A stretch of DNA of 64,000 bases, from the NCBI RefSeq assembly GCF_041537925.1, contig NZ_JBGOSH010000002.1, positions 496,001 through 560,000 of the forward strand. The letters are read 5' to 3'. The stretch comes from Ruegeria_C sp041537925 (GTDB lineage: Bacteria; Pseudomonadota; Alphaproteobacteria; Rhodobacterales; Rhodobacteraceae). The translations under genes and the position numbers were made by a program. Shown piece by piece: positions 17,630 to 25,565 of the stretch (its first letter is position 1; the number at the start of each line of letters is the position of its first letter). Below the pieces are notes generated by a model. The model was not told the DNA's origin. It was given only the letters and a program-made list of their open reading frames with translations, and did no database searches.

Positions 17630-18559
17630 ATGTGCGGAATTGTCGGACTATTCCTTAAAGACCAGTCACTTGCGCCCAAGCTGGGCGACATGCTGACAGA
17701 TATGCTGATCACGATGACAGATCGCGGCCCCGACAGTGCCGGAATTGCGATCTACGGCAATGAAACTCAAGGTAAAACCAAACTGACGGTTCAATCGCCG
17801 AACCCGGAAGAGGATTTCGCCGGACTGGCCGAGGATCTTGGCCAGAGTCTGGGTGTGACAGTGACGCGGTCGATCATCGACACCCATGCGGTTCTGGACA
17901 TTCCGGACGATCAGTTCGAGGCCGCGCGTACTGCGCTGGCCGAGATCCGGCCATCAATCCGGCTCATGAGCCGTGGTGAGACCCTGGAGATCTACAAAGA
18001 GGTCGGCCTGCCCAAGGATGTGGCGGCGCGTTTCAACCTCAGCGACATGAGCGGCACACACGGGATCGGCCACACACGGATGGCGACCGAATCCGCGGTA
18101 ACTACGATGGGTGCCCACCCGTTCAACACCGGCCCGGATCAGTGTCTGGTCCATAACGGCTCGCTATCGAACCACAACTCGCTGCGCCGCAAGCTGCGCC
18201 GCGAAGGGGTGACCATCCAGACCGAGAATGACACCGAGGTCGGTGCCGCCTATCTGACCTGGAAGATGATGAACGGCGCGACGCTGGGCGAGGCGCTGCA
18301 ATCCAGTCTCGATGATCTGGACGGTTTTTTTACTTTTTTGGTTGGCACCAAGGACGGCTTTGGCGTCGTCCGTGACCCGATTGCCTGCAAGCCGGCGGTG
18401 ATGGCGGAAACCGATCAATATGTAGCCTTTGGCAGCGAGTACCGGGCGTTGGTGAACTTGCCCGGCATCGAAGAGGCCCGCGTTTGGGAACCGGAACCGT
18501 CAACAGTTTATTTCTGGTCCCACAATGACAGCCCCACGACCCACGAGAAGGCCGCCTGA
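17630..18559 (+). CDS. mgsA: N-methylglutamate synthase subunit A (class II glutamine amidotransferase)
   Basis: The 309-residue product begins MCGIVGLF, so Cys2 becomes the N-terminal nucleophile. It carries the amidotransferase patterns RGPDSAGIA, GHTRMATES and HNGSLSNHNSLR. It is the GlxB/GltS-like glutaminase domain. In the methylamine pathway it releases methylamine from gamma-glutamylmethylamide for the synthase. It opens the mgsABC operon behind a long leader and has AGGAGAG upstream. Confidence 0.85.
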   Translation: MCGIVGLFLKDQSLAPKLGDMLTDMLITMTDRGPDSAGIAIYGNETQGKTKLTVQSPNPEEDFAGLAEDLGQSLGVTVTRSIIDTHAVLDIPDDQFEAARTALAEIRPSIRLMSRGETLEIYKEVGLPKDVAARFNLSDMSGTHGIGHTRMATESAVTTMGAHPFNTGPDQCLVHNGSLSNHNSLRRKLRREGVTIQTENDTEVGAAYLTWKMMNGATLGEALQSSLDDLDGFFTFLVGTKDGFGVVRDPIACKPAVMAETDQYVAFGSEYRALVNLPGIEEARVWEPEPSTVYFWSHNDSPTTHEKAA

Positions 18560-18560
18560 C

Positions 18561-19244
18561 ATGCAGACCTATGATCTAGAAGCAAACGGCCTACGCGGGT
18601 TGAACGCGGCCCTGCAGGCTCAAAGCGCCGAATCCAACCAGACCAACTGGGAGGTTGTGAACCCAAAGGGCAGCCATGCGATTGCCGTTGGTCTGGACTC
18701 GCCGATTGAGGTGACTGTCAAAGGCTCGACCGGGTATTACTGCGGCGGCATGAACCAGCAGGCAACGGTCCGGGTCGAAGGCTCGGCCGGGCCCGGTGTG
18801 GCGGAAAACATGATGTCCGGTCAGGTAATCGTCGATGGCGATGCCAGCCAGTATGCCGGGGCCACCGGCCATGGCGGTTTGCTGGTGATCAAGGGCAACG
18901 CCAGTTCGCGCTGCGGCATCTCGATGAAGGGTATCGACATCGTGGTCCACGGCAACATCGGTCATATGTCGGCCTTCATGGCGCAGGCTGGAAACTTGGT
19001 GGTTTGCGGCGATGCGGGCGACGCGCTGGGGGACTCGCTCTATGAGGCGCGCCTTTTCGTGCGCGGTTCAGTCAAGAGCCTCGGTGCGGATTGTATCGAG
19101 AAGGAGATGCGCCCCGAGCATCTGGAGATCCTCAGGGACCTACTGATGCGTTCGGGCAATGATGCCAAGCCTGAAGAGTTCAAACGCTACGGCTCGGCTC
19201 GCCAACTCTATAATTTTGACGTCGACAAGTCGGCCGCCTACTGA
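18561..19244 (+). CDS. mgsB: N-methylglutamate synthase subunit B (GltB C-terminal-like, GXGXG repeats)
   Basis: The 227-residue right-handed beta-helix protein resembles the third domain of glutamate synthase and GlxC. Repeating strands such as VTVKGSTGYYCGGMNQQATV, QVIVDGDASQYAGATGHGGL and DIVVHGNIGHMSAFMAQAGN are visible. The domain joins the glutaminase and FMN subunits structurally. The ATG at 18561 is one base after the mgsA stop. Confidence 0.85.
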   Translation: MQTYDLEANGLRGLNAALQAQSAESNQTNWEVVNPKGSHAIAVGLDSPIEVTVKGSTGYYCGGMNQQATVRVEGSAGPGVAENMMSGQVIVDGDASQYAGATGHGGLLVIKGNASSRCGISMKGIDIVVHGNIGHMSAFMAQAGNLVVCGDAGDALGDSLYEARLFVRGSVKSLGADCIEKEMRPEHLEILRDLLMRSGNDAKPEEFKRYGSARQLYNFDVDKSAAY

Positions 19245-19255
19245 GGATAATGGGT

Positions 19256-20593
19256 ATGAAAGATATGGACGATCAGATCCCCCGCACCCTGCCGATCCAG
19301 TCGGCGACATTCACGAATCCGATCAATGCCGAGATTCGCCGCGCAGCCGCCACGGGCATCTACGACATTCGCGGTGGCGGTGCCAAACGGCGGGTGCCGC
19401 ATTTCGACGATCTGCTGTTTCTGGGCGCATCAGTGTCGCGCTATCCGCTGGAAGGCTATCGCGAGCGTTGTGACACGTCGGTAACACTGGGCACCCGCTT
19501 TGCCAAGAAACCGATCCAGCTGGATATACCTGTGACCATTGCCGGCATGAGCTTTGGCGCACTGTCCGGACCCGCAAAAGAGGCTCTGGGACGGGGCGCA
19601 TCCGCTGCCGGAACTTCGACCACCACCGGCGACGGCGGCATGACGCCCGAAGAACGCGGTCATTCAACTAAGCTGGTCTATCAGTACCTGCCCTCGCGCT
19701 ATGGCATGAACCCGAACGATCTGCGCAAGGCAGATGCGATTGAAATTGTGGTCGGTCAGGGCGCAAAGCCAGGCGGCGGCGGCATGCTTCTGGGGCAGAA
19801 GATCAGCGACCGCGTGGCTGAGATGCGGACCCTGCCCAAGGGCATTGACCAGCGCTCGGCCTGTCGCCACCCGGACTGGACCGGGCCGGATGATCTGGAA
19901 ATCAAGATACTAGAACTGCGTGAAATCACCGGTTGGCAAGTGCCTATCTACGTCAAGGTTGGCGCGACGCGACCCTATTACGACACAGCGCTGGCGGTGA
20001 AGGCTGGGGCAGATGTGGTTGTCATGGACGGCATGCAGGGTGGCACCGCCGCCACACAGGATGTGTTCATCGAACATGTGGGCTTGCCGACATTGTCGTG
20101 CATTCGCCCGGCCGTGCAGGCGCTGCAGGATCTGGGCGTGCATCGCGAGGTGCAGCTTGTGATCTCGGGCGGGATCCGCACCGGGGCCGATGTTGCCAAG
20201 GCGATGGCACTTGGCGCGGATGCGGTGGCGATCGGTACCGCCGCGCTGGTGGCGCTGGGGGATAACGACCCGAAATGGGAATCCGAATACCAGAAGCTGG
20301 GCACCACCACCGGTGCTTATGATGATTGGCACGAAGGCCAGGACCCGGCGGGTATCACCACGCAGGACCCGGACCTTGCCGCGCGTCTCGACCCGGTTGA
20401 GGCCGGACGGCGGTTGCGCAATTACCTGAAGGTGATGACGCTGGAGGCGCAGACCATCGCCCGCGCCTGCGGTCACAATCACCTACACAACCTGGAACCT
20501 GAAGACCTCTGCGCCCTGACCATGGAGGCCGCAGCGATGGCGCGTGTCCCGCTGGCCGGAACCACCTGGTACCCGGGAAAAGAGGGGTTCTGA
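19256..20593 (+). CDS. mgsC: N-methylglutamate synthase subunit C (FMN-dependent, GltS/GlxD-like)
   Basis: This 445-residue FMN-binding glutamate-synthase-like protein has a long glycine-rich stretch EIVVGQGAKPGGGGMLLGQK and the barrel end VISGGIRTGADVAKAMALGA. It should reductively condense 2-oxoglutarate with methylamine to N-methylglutamate. The cysteines that hold the 3Fe-4S cluster in GltB after the AIGTAALVALG strand are absent here, so another electron entry is needed. The ATG at 19256 is nine bases from GAGG; an ATG at 19250 would be too close. Confidence 0.85.
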   Translation: MKDMDDQIPRTLPIQSATFTNPINAEIRRAAATGIYDIRGGGAKRRVPHFDDLLFLGASVSRYPLEGYRERCDTSVTLGTRFAKKPIQLDIPVTIAGMSFGALSGPAKEALGRGASAAGTSTTTGDGGMTPEERGHSTKLVYQYLPSRYGMNPNDLRKADAIEIVVGQGAKPGGGGMLLGQKISDRVAEMRTLPKGIDQRSACRHPDWTGPDDLEIKILELREITGWQVPIYVKVGATRPYYDTALAVKAGADVVVMDGMQGGTAATQDVFIEHVGLPTLSCIRPAVQALQDLGVHREVQLVISGGIRTGADVAKAMALGADAVAIGTAALVALGDNDPKWESEYQKLGTTTGAYDDWHEGQDPAGITTQDPDLAARLDPVEAGRRLRNYLKVMTLEAQTIARACGHNHLHNLEPEDLCALTMEAAAMARVPLAGTTWYPGKEGF

Positions 20594-20603
20594 ACGAATA
20601 CCG

Positions 20604-20633
20604 CGCGGCTCTCGGATGGGTGCCGCGTTTTTT
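20604..20633 (+). terminator. Intrinsic terminator after mgsC
   Basis: A CGCGGC / GCCGCG stem with a 12-base loop is followed by six T's. It separates mgsC from gmaS, so gmaS is either on its own promoter or expressed by partial read-through. Confidence 0.6.
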
Positions 20634-20671
20634 ACATTCAAAGAAAACCAACAGGGAAAGGAAAGCGTATC

Positions 20672-22000
20672 GTGACGACAGATCTCGCAGCTTTCGCAAA
20701 AGAAAAAGGCGTCAAGTACTTCATGATCTCATTCACCGACCTGTTCGGTGGACAGCGGGCCAAACTGGTGCCAGCACAGGCCATTGCCGACATGCAGGAA
20801 GATGGCGCGGGCTTTGCCGGGTTCGCCACCTGGCTGGACATGACACCGGCGCATCCGGACATGCTGGCAGTACCGGACCCCTCTTCGGTCATTCAACTGC
20901 CATGGAAGCCCGAGGTCGCCTGGGTCGCGGGCAATTGCGTGATGGAGGGCAAGGACGTCGCCCAGGCCCCTCGCAACGTGCTGCGGCGCCTGATCGGCGA
21001 GGCTGCGGATGAAGGTCTGCACGTGAAAACGGGTATCGAGGCCGAGTTCTTTCTGCTGACACCGGATGGTGATCAGATTTCCGATCCTTTCGATACCGCC
21101 GAAAAGCCGTGCTATGATCAGCAGGCTGTAATGCGCCGCTATGATGTGGTGCGCGAAATCTGTGATTACATGCTGGAGCTGGGCTGGGGACCCTATCAGA
21201 ACGACCACGAAGACGCCAATGGCCAGTTCGAGATGAACTGGGAGTTCGACGACGCGCTGAAGACCGCTGACAAGCATTCCTTCTTCAAGTTCATGGCTAA
21301 ATCCGTGGCCGAGAAACATGGCCTGCGCGCCACATTCATGCCCAAGCCCATCAAGGGTCTAACCGGCAATGGGTGTCATGCCCATATCTCGGTCTGGGAT
21401 GCGCCGGGTGATGCCGCCAAAACCAATGTGTTCGCTGGCGAAGGCGACGGTCCCACCGGTGAGGTGGGCCTTGGCGAACAGGGCAAGCATTTTCTGGGCG
21501 GCATCATGAAACATGCCAGCGCGCTGGCGGCGATCACCAACCCGACGGTCAACTCCTACAAACGGATCAACGCGCCGCGCACCATGTCGGGCGCGACCTG
21601 GGCACCGAACACGGTGACATGGACGGGCAACAACCGCACGCACATGGTTCGCGTTCCTGGCCCGGGCCGGTTCGAACTTCGCCTGCCGGACGGGGCGACC
21701 AACCCGTATCTGCTGCAATCCGTCATCATCGCGGCAGGCTTGTCTGGCATTCGCAGCAAGGCCGATCCCGGCCCACGCTACGACATCGACATGTATGCAG
21801 AAGGCCACACCGTCAAAGACGCGCCAAAGCTGCCACTGAACATGCTGGACGCGCTTCGCGACTACGACGCCGACAAGGAGTTGAAATCCATGATGGGTGA
21901 AGAGTTTTCGGCCGCGTTCCTGAAGATGAAGCGGCAGGAATGGGATTCCTTCGTCAGCCATTTCTCGCGCTGGGAGAAAGAAAACACGTTGGATATCTGA
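20672..22000 (+). CDS. gmaS: Gamma-glutamylmethylamide synthetase (GlnT-type glutamine synthetase fold)
   Basis: The 442-residue glutamine-synthetase-fold enzyme joins methylamine to glutamate with ATP. Hallmarks are FTDLFGGQRAKLVPAQAI near the start, EAEFFLL, NDHEDANGQFEMNWEFDDAL, GNGCHAHISVWD and RVPGPGRFELRLPDGA. The sequence resembles the marine GmaS group more than housekeeping GlnA. It has a GTG start preceded by GGAAAG. The adjoining mgs and mgd genes support methylamine over ammonium as substrate. Confidence 0.88.
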   Translation: MTTDLAAFAKEKGVKYFMISFTDLFGGQRAKLVPAQAIADMQEDGAGFAGFATWLDMTPAHPDMLAVPDPSSVIQLPWKPEVAWVAGNCVMEGKDVAQAPRNVLRRLIGEAADEGLHVKTGIEAEFFLLTPDGDQISDPFDTAEKPCYDQQAVMRRYDVVREICDYMLELGWGPYQNDHEDANGQFEMNWEFDDALKTADKHSFFKFMAKSVAEKHGLRATFMPKPIKGLTGNGCHAHISVWDAPGDAAKTNVFAGEGDGPTGEVGLGEQGKHFLGGIMKHASALAAITNPTVNSYKRINAPRTMSGATWAPNTVTWTGNNRTHMVRVPGPGRFELRLPDGATNPYLLQSVIIAAGLSGIRSKADPGPRYDIDMYAEGHTVKDAPKLPLNMLDALRDYDADKELKSMMGEEFSAAFLKMKRQEWDSFVSHFSRWEKENTLDI

Positions 22001-22024
22001 CACAGTTGGGACGCGTTTCAAGCG

Positions 22025-22048
22025 GGGCCGTGGCATGTGCTGCGGCCC
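22025..22048 (+). terminator. GC-rich hairpin after gmaS
   Basis: GGGCCG and CGGCCC pair across a 12-base loop, followed by a T-rich but not pure T run. It is a possible weak terminator between gmaS and the amidotransferase gene. Confidence 0.4.
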
Positions 22049-22081
22049 TGTGTGTTTCATGCAAAACCAAATGGGCGGGAC

Positions 22082-22792
22082 ATGAGAATTCTCGTATTTC
22101 AACATACAAAAGGGGAAAACCCAGGCGCGTTTCTGGATCATATCGCCGATCACGGCGACAGCGCGCAGATCGTGCATCTCTATGACGGGCAGGACATTCC
22201 CGCGCTTGAGCGGTTTGACCTACTGCTGGTCATGGGCGGCCCGATGGACGTCTGGGAAACCGTGTCCAACCCGTGGTTGACCCCCGAAAAACGCGCGATA
22301 GAGCGATGGGTCAGGGAACTTGGTCGACCCTATTTGGGTATCTGTCTGGGCCACCAGCTTTTGATCGACGCGCTTGGCGGGCGCTGCGCGCCGATGGAGG
22401 TGCCCGAAATCGGCGTCTTGCCGGTAGAACTCACTGACAGCGCGCATACGGATCCGGTATTCTCGAACCTGCCGCATCACTTCCCCGTCGTTCAATGGCA
22501 CGGCGTCGCCGCTAGTGACTTGCCAGACGGGTGCGAGGTCCTGGCCCATTCCTCGGGATGTGCCGTTCAGGCCGTGCGTGTTTTGGACAAAGCCTGGGGC
22601 GTGCAGTTTCACCACGAAGTAATCCAGGGAACAATCGAGGCGTGGATGGGCGATCCGGAAAACCATCAATGTGCCGTAGAATGGCTGGGCACGGTCGAAG
22701 CAGTGCAGCACATGATCCGGCAAAGCAATGAGATCGCAGCGGATCAGTTCAGGATGACCGCTGAAATCTATTCGGCACTACGCAAACTCTGA
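22082..22792 (+). CDS. Class-I glutamine amidotransferase of the GMP-synthase-like group
   Basis: The 236-residue product has the nucleophile elbow GICLGHQLLI (about residue 93), the oxyanion strand LLVMGGPMDVWE and the late VQFHHEV with the catalytic His and Glu/Asp partner. The ATG at 22082 has GGGCGGGA just upstream. Members act as stand-alone amidotransferases or gamma-glutamyl hydrolases such as PuuD of the putrescine route. Here hydrolysis of a gamma-glutamyl amide is a fair guess. Its 3' end overlaps the haemoglobin gene on the other strand by 25 bases. Confidence 0.75.
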   Translation: MRILVFQHTKGENPGAFLDHIADHGDSAQIVHLYDGQDIPALERFDLLLVMGGPMDVWETVSNPWLTPEKRAIERWVRELGRPYLGICLGHQLLIDALGGRCAPMEVPEIGVLPVELTDSAHTDPVFSNLPHHFPVVQWHGVAASDLPDGCEVLAHSSGCAVQAVRVLDKAWGVQFHHEVIQGTIEAWMGDPENHQCAVEWLGTVEAVQHMIRQSNEIAADQFRMTAEIYSALRKL

Positions 22793-23199
22793 GTGTCCCC
22801 GTCGATACGCCAGTCCGGAACATCATTGACCAGCATCAGGGCTGCTCGACGCAGGGTCGCACGCACCTTGTCTACAACCGGGCCGGACATGTCACAATCG
22901 GCCAGCGCTGCATCAAAGGTCGCCAGCCAGAGCTCCGCGTCCGCCTCCCGAATGGGAATATGGGCATGTATGTTGCGCAGGTCCATATGGCCCAAGCGCT
23001 CCCGGTAATAGGCCCGCCCACCCAGAAACCCGCTCAAAAATTCAAACTGTGCCTGCCTTGTGTGGTTCAGCCCATGGCCTCGAAAATGCAGCCGGTGCAG
23101 GGAATGTACCGCCGGGTCCGTCTCCATACGATCATAAAAACGCTCGACCAAAGCGCGCAACTGCGCCTCGCCACCCATCTGATCCAGTGCGGATGCCAT
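22768..23199 (-). CDS. Truncated haemoglobin (group II)
   Basis: The 143-residue globin has the group II pattern: a RFYDRMETDP helix, an F-x-SGFLGGRAYYRER-x-GH segment, a HAHIPI stretch with the proximal histidine, and the G-helix Trp in AELWLATFDAAL. It binds oxygen or nitric oxide. The ATG at 23199 has GGAG nine bases upstream. It stands alone between methylamine genes; whether it serves the haem-dependent dmm system is unknown. Confidence 0.82.
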   Translation of the reverse strand: MASALDQMGGEAQLRALVERFYDRMETDPAVHSLHRLHFRGHGLNHTRQAQFEFLSGFLGGRAYYRERLGHMDLRNIHAHIPIREADAELWLATFDAALADCDMSGPVVDKVRATLRRAALMLVNDVPDWRIDGDTQSLRSAE

Positions 23200-23338
23200 C
23201 AGCAGAGTCTCCAAAACCCAATGCGCCCAATTGTTGCATATCAGGAAAATATGTTTAACAACAGTGACGGATTGACGCGATAGGACGCATTGATGGATAT
23301 GAGCACACCGTGACGCAACAGGCCCTCCTGGTGTTCAA

Positions 23339-24184
23339 ATGAACGCGCTGGCCCTTGGGTTGCTGGCGGCGGTCTGCTGGGGCTTTCACGACCTTGCGGT
23401 GCGACATATCAGCCAGTCGGTGAGCGTGATCGCGTCGTTGATGACCGTCTTGATCTCAGGCGCGGTGCTGCAGGCCGGATTGCTGGCAACATCGGGTGGA
23501 CTCACTTCGGTGCCCGGCACGGCGATTTTCTACGCAATCGCGTCGGGGGGCTTTTATCTGCTGGCGGGTCTCAGCATGTATGCCGCTTTCCAGCGCGGCC
23601 CGGTACGACTGGTGGCCCCGCTTGTCGCCAGCTATCCGATCCTGTCCGTTGTAATGGCGATCTGGCGTGGCGCGTCGGTTGATCTTTGGCACTGGTTGGC
23701 AGTAATCGCAATTGGCGTTGGCGTGTCCATCGTTGCCGCGCAGTCTAAGCAGGAAGACTCTGTTGACCCACCTCGCGGGCCGACCGCAATCTTGTCGCTG
23801 CTTGCGGCCGTGGGGTTTGCCGGGGCGTTTGCACTGGGTCAGTACGCCACCGAGCTCAGCGATGAATACGCGATCTCGCTGATCGCACGATTGACCGCGA
23901 TTGCTGCTCTGAGCGTGGTTGCGCTGACAAGCGGCAAGGCGCTGTGGCCCGGTCTGCGCGCCCTGCCCCTGCTTTGTGTGATGGGCCTGTTGGATGCCAT
24001 TGCCATTCTCAGCGTGGTTGCGGCGGGAGGGTTGCCCAATGCGGCATACGCTTCGGTCACGGCATCCGTCTTTGGATTGCTAACGGTAGTGCTGGCCTGG
24101 GCGATCCTGAATGAGCGGATGCGCCAGCGCCAATGGCTCGGCTGTCTGTTGGCCTTTGCGGGAATTGGCTATCTCGCGCTCTGA
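23339..24184 (+). CDS. EamA-family (DMT) transporter
   Basis: The 281-residue membrane protein has ten hydrophobic segments in two EamA repeats (about 5-140 and 145-280). The substrate cannot be read from the sequence; amines, amino acids and drugs are all known for the family. Its last 16 bases overlap the convergent FolD-like gene. No good ribosome site precedes the ATG. Confidence 0.78.
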   Translation: MNALALGLLAAVCWGFHDLAVRHISQSVSVIASLMTVLISGAVLQAGLLATSGGLTSVPGTAIFYAIASGGFYLLAGLSMYAAFQRGPVRLVAPLVASYPILSVVMAIWRGASVDLWHWLAVIAIGVGVSIVAAQSKQEDSVDPPRGPTAILSLLAAVGFAGAFALGQYATELSDEYAISLIARLTAIAALSVVALTSGKALWPGLRALPLLCVMGLLDAIAILSVVAAGGLPNAAYASVTASVFGLLTVVLAWAILNERMRQRQWLGCLLAFAGIGYLAL

Positions 24185-24651
24185 GTTTGCGCCGGTGACA
24201 TCGCCGCCAAATGCGCCTGATGCGAGGCTATCGCACTTTCTGCCAGACCGTCGATCTCACCCGGTCTTACCGGGCCCGCGTGATGCCAGGCGCCCAGACG
24301 CGTGAGATCCTTGTAGGCGCACAGGTCTGCGCGCAGGGCGCGTGTATCGATATGATCCGGCACATCCGGTAGCAGCAGAACGGCAAAAACATCCTCCGAC
24401 CTGTTCAACTGTTGCACCAGATCGCGACACCCCTCCTGCGGCATATTCTGACCACAGAGCTGTTGATCCAGAGGCATCCCTATTCCGGAGGCAAATGCCA
24501 CCAAGGCACGAACGCGAACTGAATCCGAGGTCGAGAGACCAATCGAGACGGTCACCAGCCGGGCGCACCGACCGGTGCGACGCCGATAGCGTTGCGCCAG
24601 AATTCGGCCATTGTTCTCGCCTTCTTGCAAAGCGGCGTTTGCCAGTCTCAA
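24169..24651 (-). CDS. Degenerate stand-alone FolD N-terminal domain-like protein
   Basis: The 160-residue product lines up with the N-terminal folate domain of FolD. A strand LVTVSIGLSTSDSVRVR replaces the usual LVGEDPASQVYVRSK. The later LVQQLNRSEDVFAVLLLPDV replaces DQLNKDPAVHGILVQLPLP, and AYKDLTRLG replaces PAKDVDGFH. The catalytic Tyr, Lys, Gln and Asp are all lost and there is no NAD(P) domain. The TTG start overlaps the folD stop as TTGA, which suggests coupling. It could be a partner or regulator of FolD, or a gene in decay; the unbroken frame favours the former. Confidence 0.5.
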   Translation of the reverse strand: MRLANAALQEGENNGRILAQRYRRRTGRCARLVTVSIGLSTSDSVRVRALVAFASGIGMPLDQQLCGQNMPQEGCRDLVQQLNRSEDVFAVLLLPDVPDHIDTRALRADLCAYKDLTRLGAWHHAGPVRPGEIDGLAESAIASHQAHLAAMSPAQTQSAR

Positions 24652-25550
24652 GCCGTTAGGCCTTCTGGTTCTTGCAGGTCATTTGCGCGGGATGCTGCTG
24701 TGAGTGTGTTTGCGAGGAGGCAGGCGATTGTCATGGGGCCTACGCCTCCCGGGACGGGGGTTATGGCGCCGGCAACCTCTGCCGCGCTGGGGTAGTGGAC
24801 GTCGCCGACGAGGCGGGTTTTACCCTCTCCCTTTTCGGGCGCGTCGATGCGGTTGATGCCGACGTCGATCACCGTAGCGCCGGGCTTGATCCAGTCGCCC
24901 GGAACCATTTCGGGACGACCCACCGCGGCGACCACGATATCGGCGCGGCGGACCACATCCGGCAGGTCCTTGGTGCGCGAATGCGCGATGGTCACGGTAC
25001 AGCTGTCGCCAAGCAAAAGCTGCGCCATCGGCTTGCCGACGATGTTGGAGCGGCCCACAACCACCGCGTCCAGACCCGAGAGCGAGCCGTGATGGTCGCG
25101 CAGCATCATCAGGCAGCCCAGCGGCGTGCACGGCACCATCGATTTCTGCCCGGTGCCCAACAGGCCCACATTCGAGATATGGAACCCGTCCACATCCTTG
25201 GCCGGGTCGATCGAATTGATCACCAGATCCTCGTTCAGATGGCCGGGCAGCGGCAGCTGCACCAGGATGCCATGCACCGCCGGGTCCTTGTTGAGCTGAT
25301 CGATCAGCGCCAGCAGGTCCGCCTCGGCAGTGTCCGCATCGAGCTTGTGTTCATAGGAGTTCATGCCGACCTCGACGGTCATCTTGCCCTTGGAACGGAC
25401 ATAGACCTGGCTGGCCGGGTCCTCGCCCACCAGCACAACCGCCAGACCGGGAGTGATCCCGTGGCTCTCCTTCAACCTGGCCACATGGTCGGCCACCTGC
25501 CCGCGCACCTTGGCGGCAAAGGCCTTTCCGTCGATGATCTGCGCACCCAT
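24648..25550 (-). CDS. folD: Bifunctional methylene-THF dehydrogenase/cyclohydrolase
   Basis: The 300-residue FolD is complete. Catalytic YVRSK (Tyr50 and Lys54), VQLPLPGHL and KDVDGFH are intact, as is the PGGVGPMT signature near the C-terminus. It converts methylene-THF made by Mgd, Dmm and Tdm chemistry to formyl-THF. It follows the second folD by 15 bases in the fhs operon. Confidence 0.93.
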   Translation of the reverse strand: MGAQIIDGKAFAAKVRGQVADHVARLKESHGITPGLAVVLVGEDPASQVYVRSKGKMTVEVGMNSYEHKLDADTAEADLLALIDQLNKDPAVHGILVQLPLPGHLNEDLVINSIDPAKDVDGFHISNVGLLGTGQKSMVPCTPLGCLMMLRDHHGSLSGLDAVVVGRSNIVGKPMAQLLLGDSCTVTIAHSRTKDLPDVVRRADIVVAAVGRPEMVPGDWIKPGATVIDVGINRIDAPEKGEGKTRLVGDVHYPSAAEVAGAITPVPGGVGPMTIACLLANTLTAASRANDLQEPEGLTA

Positions 25551-25565
25551 TCCCTCAGTTCCTTC

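Noticed and set aside
17630..20593. Calling the mgs genes glxBCD or a glutamate synthase
   Set aside because: Homologous, but the setting with gmaS, mgd and dmm points to N-methylglutamate synthase.
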